A stretch of DNA of 64,000 nucleotides from an uncultured Pelagibacteraceae bacterium (lineage in GTDB: Bacteria > Pseudomonadota > Alphaproteobacteria > Pelagibacterales > Pelagibacteraceae). Made by a program: the position numbers and the translations under genes. Positions 8,906-19,220 of the stretch are shown here, in pieces (position 1 is the stretch's first letter; each line of letters begins with the position of its first letter). Below the pieces are notes generated by a model that ran no database searches, had not been told where the DNA came from, and worked only from the letters and a program-made list of their open reading frames with translations. Location of the stretch: assembly GCA_902589345.1 (NCBI GenBank), contig CACISU010000004.1, positions 24,397 to 88,396 on the forward strand. The letters are read 5' to 3'.

Positions 8906-11900
8906 ATTTCCTGCAGAGGTTTGACTTCTATTTTTTTTGTTTTTAATGATTTAATAGCTTCTAAACAAGCATAAGCAGTTGACATGTTGGTACAGTAAGG
9001 AACCTTATTAATTAAGGTTGATCTTCTTAGAGAGGTAGAATCTTGAATTCTGTGTGCACGCTTTCCACCTCCAGTATTAATTACTAGTGCAATTTTTTTT
9101 GCATTTAATACATCAATAACATGAGGCGAGCCTCCGCTGACTTTATTTATTTTTTTACATTTAATACCATTTTTATTAATTCGATTTGCAGTACCTTCGG
9201 TTCCACATAGTGTGAAACCTAATTTTACTAATTGTTTTGCTAAATCTATTCCCTCATTTTTGTGCCTATCTTTTAAAGAAATAAATGCTAGTCCCTTGGT
9301 TGGTAGAGAATTTTGTGATGCTATTTGACTTTTTGCATATGCTAACCCAAAGTCCTTATCCATTCCCATTACCTCACCCGTTGATTTCATTTCTGGGCCT
9401 AGTAAAACATCAACATTTGGAAATTTATTAAAAGGAAAAACTGCTTCTTTAACAGCAAACATATTTTTATTTTTATTTTTTAAATTAAATTTTTTTAATT
9501 TTTCTCCTACCATTATTCTTGATGCTATTTTTGCAAGTGGAATTCCTTTAGCCTTAGAAACAAATGGTACTGTTCTGCTGGCTCTTGGGTTTACTTCTAT
9601 GATATAAATCTCATCATTTTTAATTGCAAACTGTACATTCATAAAACCTTTTACTTTCAATGCTAATGCTAGTTTTTTAGTTTGGACATTGATTTCGTTT
9701 ATTAATTCTTTCTTAATAGCAACAGGTGGTATACAACAGGCTGAATCCCCAGAATGTATTCCTGCCTCTTCAATATGCTGCATAATTCCTGCTACAAAAA
9801 CATCTTTACCATCTGAAATAGCATCAACATCTATTTCCATTGCATTATTAATAAATCTATCTATTAAGATTGGATTGTTGTCTGCTGCCTTAAATGCTTC
9901 TTGAACAAAATCTTTTAATTGATTCTTTTCATAGACTATTTCCATTGCTCTTCCTCCCAGTACATAGGATGGTCGAACTACAAGAGGCAAACCAATATCA
10001 GATGCTATTTTTATGGCTTCATCGTATGTTTTAGCTATTCCACTATCAGCCTGTTTTAATTTCAATTTAATTAAAAGTTTTCTAAACCTATCTCTATCTT
10101 CTGCCAAATCAATTGATGAATATTGAGTTCCTATAATTGGTAAAGAATTATCATTAAGAAATTTTGCTAATTTAATGGGTGTTTGTCCACCAAATTGTGC
10201 AATTATCCCTATCAAATTACCTTTTAACTTTTCTTTCAAAATTATGTTATGTACGTACTCTTCAATCAACGGTTCAAAATACAATCTGTCACTTGTATCA
10301 TAATCTGTAGAAACAGTTTCTGGATTACAATTTATCATAATTGTTTCATATCCCGCTTCTTTTAAAGAGTAGCTAGCCTGACAACAGCAGTAATCAAATT
10401 CAATTCCTTGCCCTATCCTGTTTGGTCCACCACCTAAAATAATTACCTTGTTATTTGAAGAAGGGTTTGCTTCGCACTCCGCTGTTATTGAAAAATTCCT
10501 CTGATATGTTGAATACATATAAGGAGTAAAAGATTTAAACTCAGCAGCACAAGTATCTACTTTTTTAAATACAGGTAAAACTTTTAAAGCTAATCTTTTT
10601 TGTCTAACAACTTTTTCTTTCAAATTCGTCAGTTGAGATAATTTTTTATCAGAGAATCCTATTGATTTAATTCTATTAAATTCATTAAATGTTTTCGGCA
10701 GACCTTTCTTGTAAATTTTACTTTCTTCATCCACAATTTCTTTAATTTGCTCCAAGAACCAGGGATCCACTCTAGATAATTTATATATTTTTTTTAAGCT
10801 AATTTTCTTTCGTATTGCTTCTGCAATTAACAAAATTTTATTTGGAATATTAGTCTTTAGTTTTTTTTCAATAGCATTTTTATTTAAATCAAAAATTCTA
10901 TCTAAACCTGAAAAACCAACCTCTAAAGATATCAGTGCCTTTTGAAGAGATTCCTTAAAGTTTCTACCAATAGCCATGGCCTCACCAACAGATTTCATTG
11001 AGGTACCTAATAACGCAGGTGAGCTAGAAAATTTTTCAAAAGTAAATCTTGGTATTTTAGTAACTACATAATCTATGGTTGGCTCAAAAGAAGCAGGAGT
11101 TACTTTTGTTATTTCATTTTTTAATTCATCAAGCGTATACCCAACTGCCAGTTTTGCTGCAACCTTAGCTATTGGGAAACCAGTTGCCTTAGAAGCAAGC
11201 GCTGAGGACCTAGAAACTCTTGGATTCATTTCTATAATTACCATTCGCCCATTTTTTGGATTAATTGCAAATTGCACATTAGAACCTCCTGTCTCTACTC
11301 CAATTTTTCTTAAACACGCAATAGAAGCATTTCTCATAACTTGATATTCTTTGTCTGTAAGAGTTAAAGCAGGCGCAATAGTTACAGAGTCGCCAGTATG
11401 AATTCCCATTGGGTCTAAATTCTCGATTGAACATATGATGATGCAATTATCTTTTCTGTCTCTAACAACTTCCATTTCAAATTCTTTCCAGCCTTCCAAG
11501 CATTCTTCTACTAGTACTTGATTTACTGGTGAAGCATCAAGACCTTCTTTAAGTCTTTTAAAGAAATCTTTTTTATTTTTAGCTATACCACTTCCAAGTC
11601 CACCAAGTGTAAATGCTGGTCTTATTATTGCTGGCAAACCAACTTTGTTTAAGCATTTCTTAATTTGATTTATGTTGTTAACAATTTCTGATTTTGGAAG
11701 ATTTAACCCAATGTCACTCATATTTTTTCTAAATTTTTTTCTATCTTCTGCGTTTGAAATAGCTTTTGAATTTGCTCCAATTAGATCGATTTTATATTTT
11801 TTTAGCAGTCCTATTTTTTCAGCTTTTATTGCCAAATTTAATGCAGTTTGTCCCCCCATAGTTGGCAATATTGCATCTGGTTTTTCTTTTGCTAAAATTT

Positions 11901-12126
11901 TTTCTAAAATATCAATAGTTATTGGTTCGATATAAGTTTTGTCTGCAACACCAGGATCAGTCATAATGGTTGCAGGATTAGAATTTATTAATATTACTTT
12001 ATAACCTTCTTCTTTTAATGCTTTACATGCTTGAGTGCCCGAGTAATCAAATTCACAGGCTTGGCCTATAATTATAGGACCTGCTCCTACAACTAAAATT
12101 CTTTTAATATCTTTTCTTTTTGGCAT
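8902..12126 (-). CDS. carB: Carbamoyl-phosphate synthase large subunit
   Basis: 1074 aa, the normal length of the full duplicated synthetase. It makes carbamoyl phosphate from bicarbonate, ammonia supplied by CarA and two ATP, feeding pyrimidine and arginine synthesis. The N-terminal ATP-grasp half begins [19 protein letters not shown] and the second half repeats it as [23 protein letters not shown]-type metal-site segments ([11 protein letters not shown] and [11 protein letters not shown]) occur in both halves. An MGS-like allosteric domain fills roughly the last 140 residues. The ATG lies 23 nt inside the carA end, so carAB is one operon. Confidence 0.97.
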   Translation of the reverse strand: MPKRKDIKRILVVGAGPIIIGQACEFDYSGTQACKALKEEGYKVILINSNPATIMTDPGVADKTYIEPITIDILEKILAKEKPDAILPTMGGQTALNLAIKAEKIGLLKKYKIDLIGANSKAISNAEDRKKFRKNMSDIGLNLPKSEIVNNINQIKKCLNKVGLPAIIRPAFTLGGLGSGIAKNKKDFFKRLKEGLDASPVNQVLVEECLEGWKEFEMEVVRDRKDNCIIICSIENLDPMGIHTGDSVTIAPALTLTDKEYQVMRNASIACLRKIGVETGGSNVQFAINPKNGRMVIIEMNPRVSRSSALASKATGFPIAKVAAKLAVGYTLDELKNEITKVTPASFEPTIDYVVTKIPRFTFEKFSSSPALLGTSMKSVGEAMAIGRNFKESLQKALISLEVGFSGLDRIFDLNKNAIEKKLKTNIPNKILLIAEAIRKKISLKKIYKLSRVDPWFLEQIKEIVDEESKIYKKGLPKTFNEFNRIKSIGFSDKKLSQLTNLKEKVVRQKRLALKVLPVFKKVDTCAAEFKSFTPYMYSTYQRNFSITAECEANPSSNNKVIILGGGPNRIGQGIEFDYCCCQASYSLKEAGYETIMINCNPETVSTDYDTSDRLYFEPLIEEYVHNIILKEKLKGNLIGIIAQFGGQTPIKLAKFLNDNSLPIIGTQYSSIDLAEDRDRFRKLLIKLKLKQADSGIAKTYDEAIKIASDIGLPLVVRPSYVLGGRAMEIVYEKNQLKDFVQEAFKAADNNPILIDRFINNAMEIDVDAISDGKDVFVAGIMQHIEEAGIHSGDSACCIPPVAIKKELINEINVQTKKLALALKVKGFMNVQFAIKNDEIYIIEVNPRASRTVPFVSKAKGIPLAKIASRIMVGEKLKKFNLKNKNKNMFAVKEAVFPFNKFPNVDVLLGPEMKSTGEVMGMDKDFGLAYAKSQIASQNSLPTKGLAFISLKDRHKNEGIDLAKQLVKLGFTLCGTEGTANRINKNGIKCKKINKVSGGSPHVIDVLNAKKIALVINTGGGKRAHRIQDSTSLRRSTLINKVPYCTNMSTAYACLEAIKSLKTKKIEVKPLQEI

Positions 12127-13297
12127 TTTCTTTTACATCTTTAATAAACTGATTAAATAAATAATGACTATCTTGAGGACCTGGATTTGATTCAGGATGA
12201 TATTGAACTGAAAAAATAGGTTTATTTTTTAACTTTATTCCTTCAACAGAATTATCAAACAAAGATTTATGAGTCATCTCAACATTTCTTGGTAGGCTTT
12301 CTTTAATAACTTCAAATCCATGATTTTGACTTGTTATTTCAACTTTACTATTTATTAAATTTTTTACTGGATGATTTGCGCCTCTGTGACCCAATTTCAT
12401 TTTCTTTGTTTTTGCTTTTAGTGCTAAAGCTAACAATTGATGCCCAAGACATATTCCAAAAATTGGAATATTTGCTTTGATTAAGTTTTGAATGATATTA
12501 ATTGCATATTTTCCAGTAGCTGCTGGATCGCCAGGACCATTCGATAAAAATATTCCATGTGGTTTAAGTTCAATAATTTTTTTGGCGTCTATGTCACACG
12601 GTACAACTTGAACGTTGCAATTAAAGTTTGAAAAGTACCTTAAAATATTTTTTTTAATGCCATAATCTATGGCTACAATTTTATAAGATTTTTTTTTATT
12701 TTTTTTATATCCAGAGTCTTTTGTCCAAGTTCTGAATCCATTCCATATATATTTTTTTGGAGTACTTACTTCTTTGGCCAAATCCATTCCATTTAGGCCA
12801 GGCCATTTTATTGTGCTACTAGTTAATTTTTTTATATTGAAAATGCCCTTTTTATTATTTGAAATAGTTCCTTTGGGCGCACCCTTATCTCTAATATAAT
12901 TTGTTAAACTTCTTGTATCGAGACCAGTTATTCCAACAATTTTGTGCTTTTTTAACCATAAGTCTAAATGTTTTAAAGACCTGTAATTTGAGGGATTAGT
13001 AATTTCAGAATTAAATATTACACCCCTTGTCCAAACTTTATTTGACTCATAGTCTTCATTATTTGTTCCAACATTACCTATATGTGGAAAAGTAAAATTT
13101 ATTATTTGTCCTGCATAAGATGGATCTGAAATAATTTCTTGATATCCAGTAATAGAAGTGTTGAAACAAACTTCACCTGTAGCAGTTCCTTGGTAGCCGA
13201 TGCCTATACCTTTAAAAATAGATTTATTATCAAGAACTAAAACGCCTGGGTAAAAATTGGAAAATTTTTTTGAGTTTAGTTTTTGTTTTTTGTTCAA
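12104..13297 (-). CDS. carA: Carbamoyl-phosphate synthase small (glutaminase) subunit
   Basis: 397 aa. It hydrolyses glutamine and channels ammonia to CarB. The class I glutamine amidotransferase triad is visible: Cys283 in FGICLGHQ, and His367/Glu369 in [10 protein letters not shown]. The N-terminal domain carries [15 protein letters not shown] and DPSYAGQI. No ATG is available: an in-frame TAA immediately precedes codon 1, so the start is most likely TTG at 13297. An out-of-frame ATG at 13308 opens a four-codon reading frame whose TGA overlaps that TTG. Translation may therefore be weak or coupled. The 122-bp gap to the divergent GatB/YqeY gene should hold both promoters. Confidence 0.95.
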   Translation of the reverse strand: MNKKQKLNSKKFSNFYPGVLVLDNKSIFKGIGIGYQGTATGEVCFNTSITGYQEIISDPSYAGQIINFTFPHIGNVGTNNEDYESNKVWTRGVIFNSEITNPSNYRSLKHLDLWLKKHKIVGITGLDTRSLTNYIRDKGAPKGTISNNKKGIFNIKKLTSSTIKWPGLNGMDLAKEVSTPKKYIWNGFRTWTKDSGYKKNKKKSYKIVAIDYGIKKNILRYFSNFNCNVQVVPCDIDAKKIIELKPHGIFLSNGPGDPAATGKYAINIIQNLIKANIPIFGICLGHQLLALALKAKTKKMKLGHRGANHPVKNLINSKVEITSQNHGFEVIKESLPRNVEMTHKSLFDNSVEGIKLKNKPIFSVQYHPESNPGPQDSHYLFNQFIKDVKENAKKKRY

Positions 13298-13301
13298 TTA
13301 C

Positions 13302-13313
13302 AACTCATGAGTT
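13302..13313. repeat. 12-bp perfect palindrome just upstream of carA
   Basis: AACTCATGAGTT is its own reverse complement and ends 5 bp before the carA TTG start. It contains the ATG of the tetrapeptide frame on the carA strand. It could be a short operator or a chance palindrome; in so AT-rich a genome a 12-bp palindrome alone is weak evidence. Confidence 0.4.
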
Positions 13314-13419
13314 AAAGGTTAATACAATAAAACCTAAAATTTCGCAACACCTGTAATATAAATTTGAAAAAAACAATTTTTTCTTTTGAACAAAATTGTC
13401 TATAGAGTAAATTAAAAAA

Positions 13420-13884
13420 ATGCATCTTAGGGACAAAATTGAAGAAGACTACAAAAACGCAGTAAAATCGAAAGAGAAAAATAAGATATCAACTTATAGG
13501 TTAATTCTATCTGGTATTAAGGATCTAGATATTGCAAATAGGTCGGGTCCTTCAAAAAAAGAAACTAATGATGATGATGTAAAAAAGCTAATTAAGAAAA
13601 TGATTAAGCAGAGAAACGAATCTATTGAAGCATATGAAAAAAATAACAGAAAGGACCTGGCAGATTCTGAGCTAAATGAAGTTAAAATATTATCAGCTTA
13701 TTTGCCAAAACAATTAAGCGAGGAAGAAACTCAAAAAATATGCGAAAGTATAATTAACCAAGTTGGAGCCTCATCTGTAAAGGACATGGGAAAAGTTATG
13801 GGTGAGTTAAAAAAAAACTATTCAGATAGCATAGATTTTTCAAAAGCTGGATCATTAATCAAAAATATACTTAATAATAAATGA
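13420..13884 (+). CDS. GatB/YqeY domain protein
   Basis: 154 aa, the usual size of stand-alone YqeY proteins, which share the helical C-terminal domain of the amidotransferase subunit GatB that contacts tRNA. Recognisable segments are IEEDYKNAVKSKEK at the N-terminus, ILSAYLPKQLSEEE near residue 90, and DMGKVMGELK near 122. The precise role of free YqeY proteins is unsettled; a link to tRNA metabolism is likely. The stop overlaps the dnaG start (ATGA), as in many bacteria where yqeY-like genes precede dnaG-rpoD. Confidence 0.9.
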   Translation: MHLRDKIEEDYKNAVKSKEKNKISTYRLILSGIKDLDIANRSGPSKKETNDDDVKKLIKKMIKQRNESIEAYEKNNRKDLADSELNEVKILSAYLPKQLSEEETQKICESIINQVGASSVKDMGKVMGELKKNYSDSIDFSKAGSLIKNILNNK

Positions 13885-15650
13885 AGTACCCTAAAGAATA
13901 TTTAGACGAGATAAGAACTAGACTTAAAGTTTCAGCAGTTGTCTCTAAAACTGTGAGTTTAAAAAAAAGAGGAAAAGAATTTATTGGCCTTTCACCATTT
14001 AAAAATGAAAAAACTCCGTCATTTACAGTTAATGATGAAAAAGGATTTTATCATTGTTTTAGTACCAGCGAGCATGGAAATATTTTTGATTTTCTTATGA
14101 AAACTCAAAACTTAAAATTTGGAGAAGCAGTGCGAACTTTAGCAAATCTAGCTGGAATGAGACCTTATACATTTTCAAAAAAAGATGAAGAAAGAGAAAA
14201 AAAAAAACAAACATATATTTCAATATATAAAAAGTATATTAATTTTTATCACGAAAAATTTATTAAAAATAATACTAATGCAAAGGAATATTTAAAAAAA
14301 AGAAATTTAAATATTAATGATGTTAACAATTTTAAAATTGGATTCGTCGACAAAGAATCAAATCTATATAATGAATTAATTAATAAATTTGACAAAAAAG
14401 TTGTCGATGACTCAGGGTTATTTTATTTTGATGAAAAAAATAAAAAGTTTGTAGAAAGATTTAGAGATAGGTTAATTTTTCCGATAAATAATTTATCTGG
14501 TGAACCAATAGCATTAGGAGGAAGAATAATCTCAGAAAAAAATTATTTAGCAAAATATATCAATTCACCAGAAACGGAATTTTTTAAAAAGGGATCCAAT
14601 TTATATAATCTTGATAAAGCTAGAAAATTTTCCAACATTTACGAAAAAATATATTTAGTTGAAGGATATATGGATGTAATTGGTCTTAATTCCAAAGGTA
14701 TAGAAAATTCAGTAGCCAATCTTGGAACTTCACTAACCGAAAGACAGATTTTAGTTTTAAACCAATTTTTCAATCATATAGTAATTTGTTTTGATGGAGA
14801 TGAAAGCGGATACAAGGCTGCAGTTAGAGCTGCAGAAAATTCTATTAAAGAACTAAAACCAGAAAAAAAAATATCTTTTTTATTTTTACCTGAAAAAGAA
14901 GATCCCGATAGTTTTATAAATAAAAATGGAAAAGAATACTTTTTGAAATATTCAGATAAAAACATAATTGAAATTCATAAATTTTTATTTGAACATTTTA
15001 AAAAAGAAACAGACAATAGCCCTTCTTCATTAGCTATCTTTGAAAAAAAACTTAGATTGATATGTAAAACTGTAAAGGACGAATATATCAAAAAATATAT
15101 ATTAGAATATTTTTTGGAAAAAATATCAAAATTAACCCCATTCTCAAATTACAACAAAACAAAATTTAAAAATAAAAGCCAAAAATCTTTATCCTCAACA
15201 CAGAAACATTTTAATGAGACCAAGTCTCTCACTGGAGTGGAATTAAAAGAGTATTCTTTTTTATATTTAATTATCAATGATCTTAATTTAATTAGAGAAA
15301 ATCTGCATTTAATAAAGGAAGTAAAATTATTTTCAAAAGAAAATAAATTAGTTTTTAATAAAATAATTGACAAACTCCAAAGCGAAGAAAATTTAAGTAT
15401 TGATAGTTTGGAGGTAGATAGTCAATTAGTTGATAAAATATTTAAGTTTGCCTCGATCAAAAATATATTACAGAATAAAATTCACGAAAATTACAAAAAA
15501 ATAGAATTATTAGATGAAATAGTAAGGGATCTAAAAAATTATGAGCTCGAGTTTAGAATTGAAGAATTAGAATCGAAATTTTCGCAAGATTTAAGTGAAA
15601 GTACATTTAATGAAATAAGAGAGCTTAAAAAATTGCAAAAAATCAACTAA
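13881..15650 (+). CDS. dnaG: DNA primase
   Basis: 589 aa, within the family range. It lays RNA primers for replication at the DnaB helicase. The N-terminal CHC2 region is degenerate: the positions of the four E. coli zinc ligands read Ser38, Lys41, Cys59 and Thr62. The surrounding EKTPSFTVNDEKGFYHCF framework is intact. The TOPRIM catalytic acids are present as Glu261 (LVEGYMDV) and Asp305/Asp307 (FDGDESG). A GGRI segment sits in the RNA polymerase domain near residue 213. The C-terminal helicase-interaction region is poorly conserved. It overlaps the GatB/YqeY gene by 4 nt and lies 69 bp before rpoD. Confidence 0.96.
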   Translation: MKYPKEYLDEIRTRLKVSAVVSKTVSLKKRGKEFIGLSPFKNEKTPSFTVNDEKGFYHCFSTSEHGNIFDFLMKTQNLKFGEAVRTLANLAGMRPYTFSKKDEEREKKKQTYISIYKKYINFYHEKFIKNNTNAKEYLKKRNLNINDVNNFKIGFVDKESNLYNELINKFDKKVVDDSGLFYFDEKNKKFVERFRDRLIFPINNLSGEPIALGGRIISEKNYLAKYINSPETEFFKKGSNLYNLDKARKFSNIYEKIYLVEGYMDVIGLNSKGIENSVANLGTSLTERQILVLNQFFNHIVICFDGDESGYKAAVRAAENSIKELKPEKKISFLFLPEKEDPDSFINKNGKEYFLKYSDKNIIEIHKFLFEHFKKETDNSPSSLAIFEKKLRLICKTVKDEYIKKYILEYFLEKISKLTPFSNYNKTKFKNKSQKSLSSTQKHFNETKSLTGVELKEYSFLYLIINDLNLIRENLHLIKEVKLFSKENKLVFNKIIDKLQSEENLSIDSLEVDSQLVDKIFKFASIKNILQNKIHENYKKIELLDEIVRDLKNYELEFRIEELESKFSQDLSESTFNEIRELKKLQKIN

Positions 15651-15719
15651 ATCAAAAAAAATTATCGTAGATTTTTTTAGATTAAGCATTATATAGATCT
15701 TCCGGACTTTATAATAATT

Positions 15720-17567
15720 GTGGAAAGAATAATTACAAAATCATTTGCTAGACTTATGGGTAGAGGAACCCATAGAGGTTTTATAACTTATGAGGAGCTT
15801 AATAAGTCATTAGGAAAAAGAAACTTATCGCTTCAGAATCTAGAACAAGCATTTATCCATATATTAGATGAAAAAGTTTCATTAGTAGAAAAAAAATCTG
15901 ACTATAAAGTTTTAAGAAAAAAAGACTCCTCATCTAAAGAAGAAGGTAAAACTGCTGAAAAAAGTGACGATCCTATAAGAATGTATTTACGAGAAATGGG
16001 TGGCGTTGAACTTCTATCAAGAGAAGGAGAGATAGCAATTGCAAAAAGAATAGAGGCAGGAAAGGACGTGATGTTGAACGCGCTATCACAAAGTCCTATT
16101 ACAGCCCAGCAATTTTCCGATTGGAATACACAGTTAAACAATGATGAAATTTTGGTTAGAGAAATAATTGATATTGATACTAACTATATGGAAGATGATG
16201 AAAATAGCCAGAATGCAAAAAGAAAAAAAAATGAAAATGAAACAGAGACAAATAATACTAACAATACAAATGAAGAAAGTTCTGAAGTATCTGATGATGA
16301 GTTCAACCCAACTCTTGCCGCAATGGAGACAGAGATCAAACCAAAAGTTCTTCAAACTGTACATAATCTTACAAAAGAATATAATAAATTAATAAAGTAT
16401 CAAAAAGAAAAACTAGAATGTCTTTTAAATTCTAAAACTTTTTCAAATTCAAAAGAAAAAAATTATAATAAAATAGTTAATGATATCCTTGAAAATATTA
16501 AATCTTTACAACTTTCGCCATCAGTTTTAGAAGAACTTGTACAAAAACATTATATTGAAAATAAAAAGATAATATCATTAGAGGGAAATTTATTAAGACT
16601 TTCATTAAATAATAACATTTCTAGAGATGAATTTATCAAATTCTATGTTGGAAATGAAATTAATCCTAAACTTAAGGATTTTTTAAATACGAATGAAAAT
16701 TGGAAAAAGTTTTTTCAAAAAAATAAAAATGAATTTAAGAATATTAGGGAAAGATTAATTGAAATTAGTAATAAATTAGGTATTTCAGTAACAGATTTTA
16801 AAAAATTAGTTAGTCGAGTTCAAAAAGGTGAAAAAGAATCAAGAATTGCTAAAAAAGAAATGGTTGAAGCCAATCTTAGATTGGTTATTTCAATTGCTAA
16901 AAAATATACAAACAGAGGTTTGCAATTCTTGGATTTAATTCAAGAAGGTAATATAGGTTTGATGAAAGCTGTAGATAAATTTGAATATAGAAGAGGTTAC
17001 AAATTCTCAACGTATGCAACATGGTGGATTAGGCAGGCCATTACTAGATCAATTGCTGACCAAGCAAGGACTATAAGAATACCTGTGCACATGATTGAAA
17101 CTATAAATAAGATTGTAAGAACCCAAAGATTAATATTAACTGAGTTTGGGCGAGAAGCTACACCAGAAGAACTTTCTAAAAAATTAAGGATGCCTCTTGA
17201 GAAAGTTAGAAAAGTATTAAAAATTTCTAAAGAACCAGTTTCTTTAGAAAAGCCAGTAGGAGACGAAGAAGACAGTAGCTTAGGGGATTTTATAGAAGAT
17301 ACAAAAGCATTAGCACCTTTAGAACAAGCTATAAAATCTAATTTGAGTGAGGCAACTACTAAAATACTATCAACGTTAACACCTCGAGAAGAAAGAGTTT
17401 TAAGGATGAGATTTGGTGTTGGAATGAACACAGATCACACTCTTGAGGAAGTTGGTTTACAATTTTCTGTCACTAGAGAAAGAATTAGGCAAATAGAGGC
17501 AAAAGCACTTAGAAAATTAAAACATCCAAGTAGATCAAAACAATTAAAAAGTTTTTTAGAAAGTTAA
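15720..17567 (+). CDS. rpoD: RNA polymerase primary sigma factor (sigma-70)
   Basis: 615 aa housekeeping sigma. Region 1.1 is at the N-terminus (GFITYEELN). Region 1.2 is [11 protein letters not shown] near residue 82. Region 2 carries the -10-binding [12 protein letters not shown] and [10 protein letters not shown], region 3 follows, and region 4 ends in [17 protein letters not shown]. An acidic, Asn/Glu/Lys-rich low-complexity stretch around residues 155-195 lies in the non-conserved region between 1.2 and 2.1. The start is GTG at 15720: an in-frame TAG occurs 42 bp upstream with no ATG between. It follows dnaG by 69 bp and runs to 2 bp before tRNA-Val. Confidence 0.97.
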   Translation: MERIITKSFARLMGRGTHRGFITYEELNKSLGKRNLSLQNLEQAFIHILDEKVSLVEKKSDYKVLRKKDSSSKEEGKTAEKSDDPIRMYLREMGGVELLSREGEIAIAKRIEAGKDVMLNALSQSPITAQQFSDWNTQLNNDEILVREIIDIDTNYMEDDENSQNAKRKKNENETETNNTNNTNEESSEVSDDEFNPTLAAMETEIKPKVLQTVHNLTKEYNKLIKYQKEKLECLLNSKTFSNSKEKNYNKIVNDILENIKSLQLSPSVLEELVQKHYIENKKIISLEGNLLRLSLNNNISRDEFIKFYVGNEINPKLKDFLNTNENWKKFFQKNKNEFKNIRERLIEISNKLGISVTDFKKLVSRVQKGEKESRIAKKEMVEANLRLVISIAKKYTNRGLQFLDLIQEGNIGLMKAVDKFEYRRGYKFSTYATWWIRQAITRSIADQARTIRIPVHMIETINKIVRTQRLILTEFGREATPEELSKKLRMPLEKVRKVLKISKEPVSLEKPVGDEEDSSLGDFIEDTKALAPLEQAIKSNLSEATTKILSTLTPREERVLRMRFGVGMNTDHTLEEVGLQFSVTRERIRQIEAKALRKLKHPSRSKQLKSFLES

Positions 17568-17569
17568 TT

Positions 17570-17644
17570 GGGCCGTTAGCTCAATAGTAGAGTACTGCAT
17601 TGACATTGCAGGGGTAGTTGGAGCGTAACCAACACGGCCCACCA
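17570..17644 (+). tRNA. tRNA-Val (anticodon GAC), non-canonical D- and T-loops
   Basis: A cloverleaf can be drawn with a perfect 7-bp acceptor stem (GGGCCGT/ACGGCCC), a 4-bp D stem, a perfect 5-bp anticodon stem (CTGCA/TGCAG) around loop TTGACAT, and a 5-bp T stem (GTTGG/CCAAC). The anticodon GAC is at 17602-17604 and CCA is encoded. Oddly, the T-loop is AGCGTAA rather than TTCRANY, and the D-loop AATAGTA has AG in place of the GG at 18-19. The gene begins 2 bp after the rpoD stop, so it is probably processed from the rpoD transcript. It could be a functional variant or a decaying copy; perfect stems favour function. Confidence 0.85.
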
Positions 17645-17659
17645 AAAACATAAAATTAT

Positions 17660-18481
17660 ATGAAATATTTAAAATTAAATAGTCTTAATTATTTTTTCAT
17701 ATTTTTAATACTTTTTTTACTATTACAAGGTGTTTATTCATTTTATAAGTATAAGATAAGTTTTTACCTTGAATTTATTAAATATTCATATTCTTCAAAT
17801 ATTTCACCATTGATTTGGAACGAAAATGGTATAGTTGAGTATTTACAAGTAATTTTTCTATTATTTGCAATATTAAATTTTATCATTTTATTAAAAAAAA
17901 AAGAAATCTATAATGTTTCAAATTATTTTCTTTATTTCGTTTATTTATATTTTATTGGAATTATTTATTTTTTCTTGGAAGAAATCTCGTGGGGTCAACA
18001 AATTTTTCATTGGGAAAGTTCAAATTTTTTTAAAACTGTAAACAAACAACAAGAAACAAATTTTCATAATATTTCTAATCTTCTAAATCAATTCCCAAGG
18101 AGTCTATTAATAATTTGGTGTTCGTTATCCTTTATTATTTTTAAATATTTACACCATTATAAAAATTTACAAAATTTTAGTTTATTCATATTCCCAAATA
18201 TTTTGTTAAAAAAAATATCTTTATTAATTATATTATTTGTTGTCCCAAATTTATTACTTAAAAAACTTAACTTATATATTGAATACCCTACCACCACATG
18301 TCCAATCGACTGTTATTTTTATCCCTATCCAGTAGAATACATTGAAAGTTTTGAGATCATGAACTTAATGACCTTTAATTTTATTAAATTGTCTGAATTA
18401 CAAGAGTTATTATTTACCTATTATATTCTAATTCATTCATTTTTAATAAATAAGCTAAAATTTATTAAAAACTCTTCTTGA
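17660..18481 (+). CDS. Uncharacterised polytopic membrane protein with EEISWGQ motif
   Basis: 273 aa, starting with ATG 15 bp after tRNA-Val. About six hydrophobic segments are visible, near residues 8-28, 52-76, 88-106, 148-166, 184-202 and 240-258. After the third lies a polar run with EEISWGQQIFHWE (about 112-124) and N-x-Q-x-ETNFHN (about 132-141). I recognise this pairing of EExSWGQ with N.Q.E.N.HN from uncharacterised bacterial membrane proteins but know no function for it. The invariant Glu, Gln, Asn and His could form a catalytic or metal site. It lies between two tRNA genes. Confidence 0.75.
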   Translation: MKYLKLNSLNYFFIFLILFLLLQGVYSFYKYKISFYLEFIKYSYSSNISPLIWNENGIVEYLQVIFLLFAILNFIILLKKKEIYNVSNYFLYFVYLYFIGIIYFFLEEISWGQQIFHWESSNFFKTVNKQQETNFHNISNLLNQFPRSLLIIWCSLSFIIFKYLHHYKNLQNFSLFIFPNILLKKISLLIILFVVPNLLLKKLNLYIEYPTTTCPIDCYFYPYPVEYIESFEIMNLMTFNFIKLSELQELLFTYYILIHSFLINKLKFIKNSS

Positions 18482-18517
18482 ATGAAAATTAAAAAAAAAG
18501 TAGAAAGTCATAATTTA

Positions 18518-18594
18518 GGGCCTGTAGCTCAGTTGGTTAGAGCAGTACACTCATAATGTATTGGTCCCAGGTTCGAGTCCTGGCGGGCCCACCA
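18518..18594 (+). tRNA. tRNA with CAU anticodon (elongator Met or Ile2)
   Basis: Full cloverleaf: acceptor GGGCCTG/CGGGCCC, D arm GCTC-AGTTGGTTA-GAGC, anticodon loop CTCATAA with CAT at 18552-18554, T arm CCAGG-TTCGAGT-CCTGG, discriminator A and encoded CCA. The G19/G20-containing D-loop and TTCGAGT loop are canonical. The sequence has no initiator features, since its acceptor is fully paired at 1-72. Elongator Met and TilS-modified Ile2 both carry CAU, and I cannot separate them from sequence alone; the TTGGTC before the T stem resembles E. coli Ile2. Confidence 0.93.
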
Positions 18595-18626
18595 AATTTA
18601 ATAAAACAAAAAAATAAAAAATTATT

Positions 18627-19211
18627 TTACTTGTTCGCGAACTCATTCAAATTATTGATAAGTCCATCGATGTTATTATTCTGAATAATTGAATTAAATT
18701 CTTCTCTTTGTACTCTGGCCAAACTCACACCTTCAATAACAACATCTATTATAAGTGGCTTGTGTATATCTTTAGTAATGATTCTCCAATCTAATTTTAC
18801 TTGTGGAGTTTTTTCTGTTGCTAAAAGTATGCTGGATACTATCGTATATTTTTCGTTTAATTTCTTTTCTGAACTTACTTGAATTTTTGGGTCCGAATAT
18901 TGAGCAAGTCTACTAGAAAAACTTTTTAAGAAATATTTTTTAAAAACTTTAAAATACTCCTCTTTTTTTTCAGAAGATAAAGTTTTTCTATGAGAGCCTA
19001 GTGAATAATAAGCTATACCTTTAATATCAACAACTTCCTCTGCGATTAACTCAATTTTTTCCATTTTTTCTTCTTTAGAAATATTCTGCTTAAGTATTTC
19101 AGATGCTCTATTTACTGCTGATTGAACAAAATCACTAGGATTGGTTGCAAATGACTCAGTTTGAAAAATTAAAAAAAAAACCAAAAAAAATTTGAAAATT
19201 TTCTTATTCAT
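18627..19211 (-). CDS. mlaC: MlaC/Ttg2D-type phospholipid-binding periplasmic protein
   Basis: 194 aa with a signal peptide (MNKKIFKFFLVFFLIFQTESFA, cleavage after SFA). The mature part has the toluene-tolerance Ttg2/MlaC pattern: repeated helices, then YYSLGSHRK, a central FKKYFLKSFSSRLAQY segment, and VKLDWRI...KPLIIDVVIEGVSLARVQREEF at the C-terminus. MlaC shuttles phospholipids across the periplasm between the outer-membrane MlaA complex and the inner-membrane MlaFEDB transporter. It is 9 bp downstream of mlaA and no doubt co-transcribed with it. The MlaFEDB genes are not in this window. Confidence 0.93.
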   Translation of the reverse strand: MNKKIFKFFLVFFLIFQTESFATNPSDFVQSAVNRASEILKQNISKEEKMEKIELIAEEVVDIKGIAYYSLGSHRKTLSSEKKEEYFKVFKKYFLKSFSSRLAQYSDPKIQVSSEKKLNEKYTIVSSILLATEKTPQVKLDWRIITKDIHKPLIIDVVIEGVSLARVQREEFNSIIQNNNIDGLINNLNEFANK

Positions 19212-19220
19212 TAAAAATGT

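Noticed and set aside
16997..17431. 144-codon open frame antisense to rpoD
   Set aside because: It covers the most conserved sigma regions 2-4; shadow only.
17570..17644. tRNA-Val as a pseudogene
   Set aside because: All four stems pair fully and CCA and anticodon are intact, so decay is less likely than a functional variant.
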